Positions 1 to 12,600 of a stretch of DNA of 64,000 nucleotides are shown one piece after another. Position numbers and translations under genes: made by a program. The notes under the pieces are model-generated. The model did no database searches and was not told the DNA's origin. It was given only the letters and a program-made list of their open reading frames with translations. Position 1 is the stretch's first letter; each line of letters begins with the position of its first letter. Source of the stretch: Lepiota brunneoincarnata (taxonomy: Eukaryota; Basidiomycota; Agaricomycetes; Agaricales; Agaricaceae); assembly GCA_023014365.1 (NCBI GenBank), contig JAEBUN010000003.1, positions 2,852,001 through 2,916,000 of the forward strand, given 5' to 3'.

Positions 1-1143
1 GCGCTCTAGCAGACTTCTGAACATGCCCTAATAACTGTCCTTGGTACGTTTTTGGGAATACCGGGCTGGATCTTGACAAGGCCTTCGAAAACAAGCTAAG
101 GCAATTCTCACACCCACACCAAGATGAAAACACCTCAGAAACCCGATACTGCGTCTCTCCCTGCCAAGATCGACAGCATACTTGATACAACATCTTGATG
201 CTGATACTCGCTATGAGCCAACAACACTCCGTATGTGACATCAATATATCGAAGATGTGGAACCCAGCAGCGTCACTCCCAGAGAGCGAAAGAAATCAAG
301 TAACTACTCTGCAATTCGGAATTCGGACCATGAGCTACTATTAACCCCGTCTCTGCTGCTTCTCGTTCTCGCCTGCTTCACTTTGATTCGAGCCCTCATT
401 CATTTGCTCTGATCGTTCCCACATTTAATATGCTCTGGGGATCGATGTATCGTCAACCACTGTGCCCCAGCGTTTAGACATGTGAAGTACGCCACATAAC
501 ACTGTCGACCCCCCCCCACCTGCGGCTGTGACAAGACCATGAAAACTGCAACAGCACACGCACAAACCGGTACTACCCATTTGACCATTCATTCTCTCAC
601 AAAAACAGCCTGGAGCCGCACCTCGTCGAGGTGTTTAGTACACCTTCTATGACTCACCGTGACGCCACTCTGCTCCGACGGAGTGGGATTCCTGGGAAAA
701 TATTTGACTGGAACTTCGAGTTGCAACATCTCGGTCAAGGTGGTTTCGTAACCTTCGTGGCAGCCTTAAATAACCGGGGGAATTCTCCCATCCCTTCGGA
801 GAGCCTATGCTCCTTGCTTGTTGTAGGGGGCTCCACTATGTTGCGCAATAGCGTTGGAACTTATGAATATCACTCTCCAAAGTCTCTCGCACCCTGTGGG
901 AAGGTGTTCAACGACCGGCCGCACTTCCGGGATTAACTCCAAATATTCAAAGACCCGAATGAGGTTGGTGGCTTGTAGGCCGGTTGTCAAACCCCATGCG
1001 GGTCTGCGCTATCGCGGCATTCACACCTACACACCTGCTTGAACGCACATGACCCACAAAATCGTCACTCCAGCTTAGATGATCTCCGGCTCTTCTGGCG
1101 GCTTCAGCACCTACGTGAAAAGGGGATCAATACATCTTGATTC

Positions 1144-1310
1144 GGAACTTCCATTGCAGACACCACCGATCTTCACTGGCATGGAATCGATCTCCAGGTG
1201 CATTCCCTTCAACTCCAACATATCCTGACTGCTTTCTCATTCCACTGTACACACTTGTGGAGCCACTATGACAATGCATTGGTCGCACTCCTTGCCTACA
1301 ATCTCTCATG
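1144..1310 (+). pseudogene. Possible multicopper-oxidase (laccase-like) fragment
   Basis: One frame reads a TTDLHWHGIDLQ string, and about 30 codons later THLWSHYDN before a stop. In laccases a first copper motif HWHG is followed about 40 residues later by WYHSH. Spacing is shorter here, the second motif lacks one His, and the frame closes at once on both sides. This could be a decayed laccase remnant or chance; the case rests on two short motifs in the right order. Confidence 0.18.
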
Positions 1311-2955
1311 AGGACCGGGGAGAGCGTCTAGACACTTCATAATTGCTAATCAAGTGACGTATAAAATATCCCCAAGCTTCCGCGCTCACATACGGCGAAT
1401 TCGGCTTTGCAAAGTGTGGCCATGTGCGTTACCACCCTTGCGCTGCTACGTCACTCCTGACGACAACCCAGAAAAAAAAAAACAAAAGACCCTGGCACCC
1501 CAACCAAACTTCATGTTCTTGGGAAAACACTGTTTTTTATTACCAACACCCAAATCTAGTTCTCCCAGTACTTTTAGTCAAAAATAAAAATATTGTGCCA
1601 ATGACGTCCGCGTAACGCGGAGAACCGTACCATTACTTTCCCCTCCTCCCACTGTCTCACGGCCAACAGAGAGTGGAGCGTCTAATTGCCGAGTTGCCGA
1701 GCGGGGTGGGGAAGGGGCGGGGAGGTTGTTTCCACCATTCGAGCAGCTCGCTTCCACCACTGTCTCTCAAACTCTACCCATACAGTAGTCCTCTCTCTCA
1801 TCACCACAACTTCCTTGGCCAAAAGGGTCCCCTCCCCAATTTGGCTCCAACAAGCTACTCTTGGCCAATCAACACACATACGCGCAATTAAAAACCCCAA
1901 GGGCCAATTCAATAAATCAAACGATATCAACAAACGATCACGATGTGGCCACTGAACCCTGGCTGGGCTATTATCAATGGAAGCCACCATCGAGTTCCCA
2001 AAACTTCACTTGTCGTTTACCCCTTATTCGCTTTCTATTTTCTACCAAGCGCCCCGGAATAAATAAATCAAAAAACAAGGAAAAAGCCGCAGGTTGACGT
2101 CCGTACATAGCGCGGCCGAAGAGAAGGGGGGGGTTTTCAAGTGACCACGGAGCTTTCTTAGTTGGTTAAAACGAGTTAAGACTAAACAACAAGGGAATAA
2201 ACATCAACGGGTCTCCCGCCTGTCCCCCTTCCCCAACCGTGGAACGTGTAAGTATGTGCAGGTACACGATCCACGCCACTTGATTTGATGGCAAAGGACC
2301 TGTCACTTCAAGGGGGAGGGGGAAGGCAGGAAGTGAATGGATAAATCGACGATTTGCGAATATACCGGATCCTGGCCGTATGGAAATACTTTTGAAATGT
2401 TGCATTATGATCGCCGGAGGAGGGTTGATAGGGAAGGGAAGGAGCGGGGTGGTGTGCGGACGTTAAGAGCCCCGCCCTCCCCTTTTTTGGGACCCTGCAA
2501 GTCGCTAGTGCGCACTATCATCACGACAACGGGTGTGCTGGCAACAAAATAAGCCCCTTTCAAACATGCTGATATGATAGACATCGCACAAACAAAATCT
2601 CGAATCGCACGCGTGTCAGGAAGAAAAAAAATTCCCAAACGGCGTACTGGACCTACAGCTTCCCCCTTTGACATTCATATATATTTGAAGAATGAAAGGT
2701 CCATGATCAACAGACTGGCAGGCCGCAGCACGAATCCATTGTAAGTAAAACGAAACGTACTACTGCATTCAACAAGCACTTCTCACGCATGAGGGGTTGA
2801 CACACACTGGCAGGAGCCGTCTTGTACTAAGTTATCGCCACTGGGGACACCGGGTTTTCCAAGTAGATCGTACACAACCCCCCCCTCTTTCACACGCAGA
2901 GGGTGTAAGCCTTGGCTTACTATAGTCCCTCTACTGTACATATATACAGTCCGGT

Positions 2956-3046
2956 AACAGAACACCTAACGTGTTCTGTTATGTCCCTTTTGGTGTAACG
3001 GTTACTACGGCTGTGTGACCATCCTTACAGAGGGTCGTTTAAATCT
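2956..3046 (+). repeat. Hairpin plus tRNA-like (SINE-head-like) segment
   Basis: A perfect 10-bp inverted repeat (AACAGAACAC / GTGTTCTGTT, 5-nt loop) at 2956-2980 is followed by a segment with a pol III A-box-like TGGTGTAACGG (2991-3001) and a B-box-like GTTTAAATC about 33 nt further on. A stem CTGT..ACAG lies between them, but no acceptor stem closes, so it is not a functional tRNA. A decayed tRNA or the head of a tRNA-derived SINE fits. Confidence 0.3.
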
Positions 3047-3932
3047 CACCTCCCTATACTTATAGTTACCTCCCTCCCCTTCCTTCGGTGTTCTAAACAT
3101 TCAACCCGAGCCCGAAACCCGAGTCCCTGTTTTATTTCTGTCAACAAAGCCGCTGCCGCCCACCTGTTTGTTGGGTCACACCAGTCGATTCCATTCCACC
3201 CCTGATGGCAATCCCTCCCCTCCCCCGTTCAATCAAATCAACAAACGATCAAATATGTACAGTAATAACGGCAGTTCAGAAAATATGGGGAACCTGCCAA
3301 GGTCATTATATTACTCTTATTATTCTGGGGGGTGACGAAAGGCGCTCTCCAAAACACGAGGGACAGGACTGCATCAAGGAAATTCAGGGTTTCGGGAATA
3401 TCACGCTTATGTAGGAGCATTTTGACATGGCATATAAGGAACGGCGAGACTCTGTAACCATAGTTGCATCGAACTGACTTTGTGCCAAATGTAATAACCC
3501 ACCAATCATCAAAGAAAAAACCCCTCACGAGCAGCTGAACTTGATAATAATCCCAAGCAACGCACATGCAGCTATGTTAGACCGAACCAAATATCATAGC
3601 CATGAGTGAGAGGTAGGAACCTCCAACCCCCATCCGGCATTATGATGATACATGATGTGGGGTTCATACACAACTTGAAGTGTGTCCTACGGTCAACGCC
3701 ACCGATATAACCCATGGGTGTGGTCCGCGCCCGCGCCCGAGCAAGGAAACAAGCAGATATACCTTACAGACACCCCCCAATAAGTGCTGTTTGGGGCCGG
3801 AGCTTGACCCACTCCCAAGTCAGGCGGAGCCTCTGTTCTGATTCTCAAACAGCTGGCAGGGTCGTCATTCAATCAACTATTAGAGTCGCCCCCTCACCTT
3901 GTGCTATCCTAACAGCTGTGCAAATTCACATT

Positions 3933-3956
3933 CACACACACACACACACACACACA
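3933..3956. repeat. (CA)n microsatellite
   Basis: Twelve uninterrupted CA units. No gene context is recognisable around it. Confidence 0.95.
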
Positions 3957-4818
3957 TCAGAAGTTCGTCCCAAAATGTGCATTGAAAGAAGCGAATGTAT
4001 GTTAATGCACTAATAAGCCAAATACCAAAGAATATAGTCCTCGTTATATGAACCCGAGAAATAAACAGAGTATTGTAACATATATACCACTTGATTTAGA
4101 GTTGGCGAAATCTTGAATTAGGACACGAGAGAGAAGGGCGGGTGGGTAAGGGAAAAAGGATTATATATATAACGCAGCAGTCATGTCTAGAGGGTAAAAG
4201 CGCAGCGGACGGACCGAGTGAGTGAGAGAACCCGAAGAGAGTGACATACGGAGCAGGCCAGGATTAGTATTGGAATGCTTATGAGACCGGGTGTAGCTGC
4301 TGATGCAAGAGAGTCAAGGTGAGGAAACCGAAACGGAGACATGCTGGTGTAAGATGCAAGCAAAGAAGAAGAAAAAAGAGGGCACAAGATACTGTTCCAA
4401 TTCACATCGCCCAACCCTCGTCTTCTCGTCTACAACCGAACGAAGCATCGGCCCTTTGCAGCCCTCCCGGTGCTACTGCCGCTGCTAGGTATACACACTA
4501 CCCACGCCCGCACCCACTCTATCTCCATCCCCGCAGCTTGAGGGAACCTATAACCACCCCTCGTCTCTCATCAAGGACCCAAGCAAATACAGGGCCAGGG
4601 CCACCGCCCACTCGGGTTCCTACCCCAGCCATCCCTTCACCATTTACCCCTTCGCTCCGTCTTCCACCAACCACCACCGCCCACGCCTCCACGAATCACC
4701 TCGACGAAAGGAAATCAACCGCAAAACCAATTATAACAGCCAACACACACATGACCTGTCCACGCAAGAGATCAGTGTGACCCCAGGCGCCGACACGCTA
4801 CCGCCGAACCAGGCACCC

Positions 4819-4846
4819 TCGATAACTCGTGTGCGCGAGTTATCGA
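4819..4846. repeat. Perfect 11-bp stem-loop downstream of a gene
   Basis: TCGATAACTCG, a 6-nt loop, then CGAGTTATCGA. It begins about 28 bp beyond the stop codon of the minus-strand gene ending at 4875, so it would lie in that gene's 3' UTR, or could be a dyad binding site. No function can be assigned from sequence. Confidence 0.85.
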
Positions 4847-4874
4847 ACAACTGGATGCCCGACACTCGGTGACA

Positions 4875-6204
4875 TTACGCAGAAGGGACGAGGACTGGAC
4901 TGGAGCACCCCCTCGTGTTACTAGGTGAGCTGTTCCCTTCTTTCTTTGTGGCTCCGCAATTCGAATTCGAGAATAGGGTATACCCGGAGCCGGAAGAAGA
5001 CGAGGGCGGTGGGGGGCTAGAAGGCGCCCTAGGGTTCGGAGATATCGCGCGCTTAAAGCAAATGGGTGTATGGGAGGAGGGTGCCATGAGGGGAGGAGAT
5101 CTCAGGGTTGGAGAGGAAGAAGAAGCGAGTACCGATGGTGAAGATTTGGCTGGAGGGGTAGTCCCCTCCGCTTCTCCCTTATCACCATCAGCATCAATAT
5201 CGTCATCATCGCAGTCCAACTCAATCTCCATGTCATTCACGACAATAATATTCCTCTTCTTCACATTGTTCTTCGGGGTATTGGGTATCGGCACTGGGGT
5301 ACAAGAAGCACCAAAACCGGGTCGGGTATTTACATTCGAGAACATTGTTGCCGGTTGTTGACAGTTGGTGGTGACCCACCCCTCAGACGGCCGTTCGTCC
5401 GAGTGTGTCGGAAAGCAGGAAGTTTTAAAATCTTCACTGCCACGGGCGTGCTTGCTAGGTGGGAGCTGGAAGAAAGGTGGTTCTGGCGAACAGGAGGATG
5501 CGCGCGAGAGTGGGCTGCTGTCCAAAGAAGCATTGGTGAGTGTGGGCGTAGGTGGGTCGTGTGACGCATCACTGTCGGAGGGTGCAAAGTCAGGAGAGGA
5601 CGGAGCAGTGGATGCGGCAGGCGATGGTGGAGGGGAGGGCGGTGATCCGAGCAAGGGAAGAAAAGCAAAGCGGGGTTTCTGGCGGTGTATTGGTGGTCGG
5701 CCAGGAGGCAAGTGAGAGAGATGTGGTGGATGCCATGCGGGTGCTGGTGGTGTGGGTATTGACGGAGTTGGGGTTTTGACGGTACGCCAGGAGGATGGGA
5801 GATACCGTAAGGGAGGAAGCAGCAGAAGAGGAGGGCGGGGGGTGCCGCGTCCGTCTCTGGAAGGAGAGGCAGAAGACCTATAGGGACGTTGGACAGATAG
5901 TGTGATGCGGGTCTGCCTGAGATGAGATCCGCGGGCTGTTGTGCACGAGGCAAGGAGCGCTGAATCTCCTTGAGCTCTAGGATGTCCCTACAGAGTGTCA
6001 GCGAGAACAACAGAAATAAAACCGGGCAGCAACATACTGGTAAGAGAGGTTGCGTGCGGGCTCAGCGGGCGTGCGGTCCCACTCGTCTGCGAGAAAGACC
6101 TGGTCTGAGCCGTCCGCGCCAAAGACGACTGTCTTGCGCATATGAGGGTGGTGGTCTCCATTGGGACTGGGTGCGCGCGAAGTCTGCTTGAGACAGCCCT
6201 TCAT
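4875..6204 (-). CDS. Conserved-looking protein of unknown function, Ser/Pro-rich
   Basis: Three exons give a 405-residue protein without frame loss: 6204-6038, 5987-5806 and 5743-4875. The introns are 50 nt (donor GTATGT, acceptor CTGTAG) and 62 nt (donor GTATCT, acceptor CACCAG). Start is the ATG at 6204, opening MKGCLKQ. The first about 100 residues look ordered, with ADEWDRTPAEPARNLSYQ and then ILELKEIQRSLPRA, and feel like a conserved basidiomycete block; I cannot name the family. The rest is low-complexity Ser/Pro with an acidic stretch (DCDDDDIDADGD) next to a KKR basic patch, which would suit a nuclear or scaffold protein, but that is inference. No membrane segment or signal peptide. 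The second splice is the weaker one. Confidence 0.7.
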
Positions 6205-9125
6205 GGTGGATTGGGGGAGTGTCGGCGAGCGGGCGAGGACAAAGGCCAATATTAGGGGAGAACTGGCTGGGAAAAACAACCCCACAAATACAAACCGACG
6301 GCTGTTCCCCGAACCCGTCCGCTCTTCCGTCTCCGTCCGGCACCCTCTCTCCCTTGTCCCTTGCAGGGTCCTCTAGCAAATACCCCCGACACCATCCTCT
6401 CCTACCCTCGCTGGGACCTTTACACCAAGCGAACTGTGCCCGAAGGATATCACGTGCATTGAATTTTGCTTGGCTCTCGCCCCATTTCTTTTTTATATTC
6501 TGCCCTGAACTGTCTGTATATGTCGCCTGTTCCTCTCCTCGACGGTCGGGATGATCGGTCGCTCCGTGCACCGCCCGGCGCCCACATCGAGTTCCTTGTT
6601 CCGTCGACGGACGCGGAGGATTCATTATGATTATTTCTGTCGCAGGTTTCGAACCACATGCTTCTCCGAGGGAATTTTGACTCTTCAATTCAATCACTGC
6701 TGCTGCAAGTAATGATACTCCAGCAGTGCAGCAGACCCTGCGAAACGTCGGGTTACCCTGCCACCAGAAGCAGCGTTGAATGTTCCCACGTCGTTCTAGT
6801 TTCCGACGCCGCATCCTCAGCGCCCAACGCGATTTTGCCATTCGACGATAATAATGAAAAAGGAATACGCCATGTCGAAATCCTCCGTTCTTCTGTTCGG
6901 TCGGGAGCAGACTTGGGTGTGCGGCGTTGGAGATAGACACGACATGAGTTGTCAGCGGCTCAGCCTCGGCCACGTACCACGTGTGAATTGATGGGTTCAA
7001 CCCCTCGCCATCAGCACACCCTGTGTATGTCCACATCGGCGAGGGTGCTCATGGGTCTTTGGTATCAATGGGCGACAGCCTTGAGGCCTCGCCCGTCGGA
7101 ATTTAATTTTTATGACATTTTCTCAAGCCAAGGAGTCCGCTAGAGGGTGCCGTCAGTAGTCTGGGATACTGGCAACGATACATAACCACGCCCCATACAG
7201 CCCTCCTTTCTTCCATACCCAATCCAGATACCACTCCCACAGTGCAAATAACCACGACATCGATTTCTACCGAAATTAAATGCAACTTTCATTTAACTTC
7301 ATCAACCCCGCACTAGCCAAGGTCACAACACGAAACCATTCCATCCCACTCGCAGTCAGCAGACAGCCCTCCCTTCTTTCATATCTCTCTCATCATTCAT
7401 ATCCTGAACATCGTCACCCACGGAGTACTTATTCTCGGAACAACCTCATCACTCGCCGTCTGTATTGATCTACCCATCTTCCCCATGACGTTGACTTCTT
7501 CTCACGTCTACGGCGCTCATCTTTTCATTGTACGCAGTAGTACATACTCCATAGTGATCCACGCAGCTTTCATGATCGCTTCCAACCTTTTTCGCTACAG
7601 GTACAGGCGAGGATCTAATTATGGCCTGATTTATACCAGGCGTGAGCATCCAGCTCGCAAGTGCTTACAACTTCCTAGTTAGATAAGTAGATTCTGGGCT
7701 CGAGGAAAGACAGCTCACGCGACCCGGAATACCCAAAAAAAAACATCCAACAAAAAGGCGAATCAACATCACTTCTTCGCGGAGATGACGCAGAAAAAGC
7801 AGCCATCACGATCGGACCGAGTCTCCCAACCTCTGCAACCAACCAAAACACACGCCTGAACTCAGCCCCTAACTCAAGCACAAACTCGGAGTCAGCGAAC
7901 CCCAACAACACCAACAGCAGCCCACAACCCACAGCCCACAGCCCAAAAAATCCCACCCCCTAGACCGGGAACATGGAACCTCAACCTGCCACCCTGACAC
8001 GGGCAGGCAAGCCAAGGGGTACAGCAGTACCTACCAATTCCACGATATCCAGTCCCACACTGATACGGGGACACACAGATACCGATGATACCGATACCGA
8101 TACACGCTGCGGAAGAATCATCATCTGCAATCCACGGATCTCCCTAGTAAGTGTCTAATCGCTAGCCTCGTTGATGATCCATGGTGTGTGTGTGTGTGCA
8201 ACATAACAAGTCCCGCGCACACCTAAGCCTCGAGGTAACCGCAAGCTGTTCATATTTTTGGGCGTCTTGTATATTTAGCCCTGGATTGCTAAGTATGGGT
8301 ACTATCTCAAACCAATCAAACGTTGTTAGATCCCACTGCCATTTTTATCCCCCGAGTCGGGGTCACAATGCCCAACTATCTAGTTATCTACCTACCCACC
8401 GGCCCGAGCTCGAGACGGATGAAATTGATCAAGTCTCAGGCATAGCATAAAGTTGTTACTATTGGGGCTCATTGGGCGGTCTCCCATGCCAGTAGTCGGG
8501 CAACCATATCCACTATTGGCGTCTCCGTCTCATGGATCCCCCCTTGCTTTTGAATATGAGCTTCCCATCTTTGGGTGTGGGGGGTTTGGTCGTAGCGTGA
8601 CATGCACGTATTTGTCTTATGCCGCCGTTGCAGTAGGGCGTCCGAGAGGGTCAACTATTTATCAGGTTTGGTACCGGTGCGGTTTCCACAGCCGCCAATC
8701 TCGCTCTTGCAGATAACCTTTCCTCCTGTTATGGTTTGGCTAGAGAGGTTTTGATCGTATTCGGACCAATGGCTAGTTGCCTTGACACGATACGGATTTC
8801 GTTATATGGCCCCCTACCGACTGAGTACTATGCTTAAGTTTTTGTATGGGGTTGCAAAAGGTCGTAACTCGGCAATGCCTCGACGTTTTCGCAGACCGAT
8901 ATTGATCCAGTTGTATTATATACTCACCAACGTCATATTGTCACCTAGCACTGCTGCTATGTAGCCTAGGTACGTGTGATCCTCGCACGTAAACGATACC
9001 CAGTAGCTCTGGTTACATTACGCCCCACCCCCGCTTCTGCTTCAAACGTTCATTCGCTAGACAATAGAAAAAAAACATATTCCCTCATTCCTTTTAGTCC
9101 ATATCCAGACGATCAACGGGTTAAT
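6205..9125. other. Upstream region of the 4875-6204 gene, no other gene seen
   Basis: A 324-codon open frame on the minus strand overlaps 6062-7036 but has Arg/Gly/Ser-rich noise composition and overlaps the real first exon in another frame. I take this stretch as promoter and intergenic DNA. A (TG)n tract lies near 8181-8200 and a short degenerate CCGATA repeat near 8080-8103. Confidence 0.5.
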
Positions 9126-9548
9126 CTACCCCAAGAAAGCCTCATCAGGCTCGAGCACCCCCACGCCACAGCCCAAACCCCGACTTGTGGGGGGGTATTC
9201 TACATTCCAAGAATCCCAAGGTCTTCCCTCCGCTATCATAGCCCAATCAACCAAGGGCATCAGCTTCCAAACGGAGCGCTTCCCCCCCAACTCCCCCCAT
9301 CGGAGAAACTCAGCACCATCAAGCATCATATCAATCAGTTCATCAACGACCTGAACAGGAACTGTGACCAGTGTCTTTTTTTTTTCCCACCACCTCAACC
9401 CACGCTCCGGTAACTTGAATACCCCCCCCCCTCCCCAGGGCAGTGACCCCTCAACCAGGATTAACGCCTTGTCCTCAAAATGTCTTGTTGCCAACAGCCG
9501 CTTTACTTCCTTTCGGTTGTTGTTTGTCACTATGCACGACCTTGCCAT
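9126..9548 (-). CDS. Doubtful open reading frame, unknown function
   Basis: From an ATG at 9548 the frame runs 140 codons and contains a stretch with protein-like composition (VPVQVVDELIDMMLDGAEF followed by a Trp-rich segment and WNVEYPP). It has no recognised domain, no signal peptide and no obvious partner exon. Purine-rich minus-strand composition makes stops rare here, so chance is a real alternative. Confidence 0.2.
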   Translation of the reverse strand: MARSCIVTNNNRKEVKRLLATRHFEDKALILVEGSLPWGGGGVFKLPERGLRWWEKKKTLVTVPVQVVDELIDMMLDGAEFLRWGELGGKRSVWKLMPLVDWAMIAEGRPWDSWNVEYPPTSRGLGCGVGVLEPDEAFLG

Positions 9549-9665
9549 GTTTGTGTCACGGGAAAAAATTTGGTTGCGAAGGAGGGATGCGGGGCGGAGG
9601 GAGGGAGGGAGGGAGGATAGAGGTTGGTTACAGTAGAATGGTAACCGAAGCCCCGAAAAACACAT

Positions 9666-12600
9666 CTTTTTTTTTATAGATATTTCGTTGGTTGTCGAGA
9701 TGTGATGGTGATGCGCTTGTCCCGTTTAGAAAAAGAACAGAGAGAGATGTCAAATGTTGTTCAGTTCCGTCTTTGTCACCTGGGGTGTGGGAATGAAGTG
9801 ACGCATCCCTCCCCCGGTCTTCGCGCGGAACTTGTTGTGGTTTGACGTTTCGGTTGGAAAAGGGGGGAGGAGGGGGGCAAGCATCGATCAACGGAGAGGG
9901 GGGGAGAGAGAAGGGGGGGAAGGGCCAAGAGATGGTGGTGGTGGTGGGTTTGGTGATTGTGATTGGTTCTGCGGAATGAACGGCCTAGCGCGTGCTGGGG
10001 ATAGACGGGTTTGCCAAGAGAAGGGGATCTGATAAATCGGGACCGCTGCTGAGGTCGAGATGCAGGTTGGTGGGACGGTTGGATTGACTGTGACGTGTTT
10101 CCGCTTCGTTTTTGGGTTGGGCGTTGGAAACAATGCTGTCTCTCAACAGTACCAGTGACGAGGCCATAACGGCGAGCTGAAGAGGGAATACCAAAGATAT
10201 GACCTCGAGTTACCAGGGTCTCTAGGTCTAGGCCTTCAATTACTGACATCATATCAAAATATCCTCATGTGTGAATCAGCGCTCTATCTGTAATACATAA
10301 CATTCGGAAGGGCGGGAACGACGAGATCACTATCCTCACCTTTGCAGCACCACTGCTCACTGCGGGATTCAACAACAACCGATGTCAGTCACACCTCCTG
10401 ACTTGAGCTTGAGGGGGGGGGGTAAGCCTCAAAGAGACAGGAGATCTGACAGTTCCCTATCCCGATATTCGTTCAAACACCGGGCAACCCGTTTCCATCG
10501 CGCGCACACACACACACACGGGATATCTAATTCCTGTACGACTCCCTCGAGGCATGCCCGGTACGATCTTTGGCGTCTTGTGATCCCTCGTGCCAGTGTG
10601 TGTGGCATAATCGACGTCCTTGTCATGTCTTGCGCGTGACTTCTTAGTGAACTATACTGATATATCGGTAAAAAACAACAAGTTCTTGGCACTACCTCGC
10701 CGGCGTGCGAGAGTATCAGTAATTTACCGCCACTCAACCTCATGGATTTGGTTGGCACTACGCGCAGCTTACGAATTTGCGATGATAAGCACTCAGCTGC
10801 CAACGAGTGGCGATGGCTCCTGAGGAGATTGACATTTTTGCTGCTAATTACAAAGACAAAAGAAGGTTGGAGAGACAACAACCACACTAGAAGACAGAAC
10901 CACGGGTTGTACGTGATCGCTTGTAGATGAATGATACTAAGGCTGCATCAGCGGTGGTAGTGGATCAGGGATTTCGGCCAGGGGCTTCCTGAGACTTGCT
11001 GTCTTGAGTAACCCTTACTTCACTCGGCGTAATGAGATGGGGATCTAAACTAGCATGGGCGGGTTGGTTTAGATCACCGTACTCTCTGCACGCCATAGGC
11101 GGCTATACGCCGACGACAAACCGTGAGTACGAGCGTTGGGAAAGAGGACAGGAACCTTGTCACGAGCTCTGTCCTACCCCCTGTCAGACAGCACCGGTTT
11201 TTTGATTCCAAGCCTTGCCTGTTGTGTCAGATGTCCAGATGTTTTATGAGCGATCCAACTCCACCCCGTTGTCAGCCCCAGTCAGTCACGGTTGGTTGGT
11301 GGCTACTACTACTGGGGCAGCAGGTGGATCTTTGCCTGTGTGACATTTTCGAATGATCACGTCCGTGAGATACGGGGGTAGACAATCCATGAGGGGACCC
11401 TTTCCCAAGTGTCTTGGTGTGGGGGTCTAGGGAAAGCGAATTTTGTGTTTGTATTGTGATTTCCACGGTTAGCTGCCTGTGATTTGTGGATGAATAATTC
11501 CCTCGAGCGCTGCGCACACGCTGCTTCCGGCTCCGCGAGCAAACCTTGTGTGTGGGTGTGCTCGCAAGCACCGTAGTATGGGTTCACGAATACCACTGGG
11601 TTGGTGTCTCGGAAGCGCTCGACCCATGCATCGACGTCGCACGCGCAGTCAGAGTCGGAACCTTACCGGAGGGTGGATCATGGACTTCTAGAATAACTAC
11701 GGAAGTTTTTTTTTTAGTCGGGAACTCTCTCACCACTGGGTGGATCAGTGTGCTTGTGAATGGGGGCTCTGAGAGAGCCTCCTGTCTCGACTGGTATTGG
11801 ATCTAGTAGTAATCACCGAATTCAAATGTTTCAAGCCTATCAACTGCTATGCACATGTTAACGGGGGAGACACTCCTTTCCGCCTTAGGAATGGCCCCCT
11901 TGTCTCGACCTCGTGACGGTGCGCTCGCCGTCATCGTTTTGCACGAGATATGCCCCTTGACATTTCACAGCTAGACATTTGAAGGTGCTACTTCGGCTCA
12001 GGTGCTTGCACTTTCTCAAAAGGCCGGTCTTTCTGAGAAGACCTATGACGATTTGACTTGCACTACGTCAAGGCGAGGTGTGATGCAATGGCTATTGAGT
12101 TGTCAAAAAAACGAGGCTCTTTCGTAAACACCCCGCCGGCCCCTTTGATCATGAGGAGCTTCTTGGCCCGATGAGCGACTCACCAGTTCCCCCCAGTTCA
12201 GGCTAGCCCGACGGACATACACACAATATCCGTAGTCCTCTCTCTCTCCCGAAACCCAAGGCCACATGGGGAGCGCGGGGAATTTCATGCGCGCAGACAT
12301 CCATGTTTTTAGTTGCAACCCGCCGGTTCGTGCAAATCCCGACCCGAAGAATTTCAACATCGAGCGGCAAAGTTTGGAACTGTTCTTTCAACTCGGTGGC
12401 ATTGTTGTTCCAGGGATGCGAGCTTGCCGAAGGGGGTAAGCACCACTTCAGGAAAGCCTTAACGGCGAGGATGACGGGTATGGCCAGTGGAACAATGAAC
12501 GAGCCCTGCAGGAATTAGTATCAGGTGGCTGAGGGTTGCGTCAGTCTCCGCTGGACCTTAGGACTTTTTTTCAATTGAACACTAAATAAATACTTGCCCA

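Larger units (their letters stand above)
1..4870. other. Intergenic stretch, no supported gene
   Basis: No reading frame here shows a recognisable domain or a convincing exon chain; all open frames are short, rich in Ser/Pro/Arg and shift every few dozen codons. What it does hold is listed separately: a weak laccase-like fragment near 1144-1310, a hairpin followed by a tRNA-like segment near 2956-3046, a CA microsatellite at 3933-3956 and a perfect stem-loop at 4819-4846. Pyrimidine-rich runs near 1640-1900 resemble promoter or UTR sequence, but I cannot assign them to a gene. Confidence 0.6.

Noticed and set aside
4319..4780. 153-codon plus-strand frame
   Set aside because: Pro/Thr/Ser/Arg-rich, no domain, and opposite to the 3' flank of a real gene.
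6062..7036. 324-codon minus-strand open frame
   Set aside because: Overlaps the first exon of the 4875-6204 gene in another frame and has Arg/Gly/Ser-rich noise composition with no domain.
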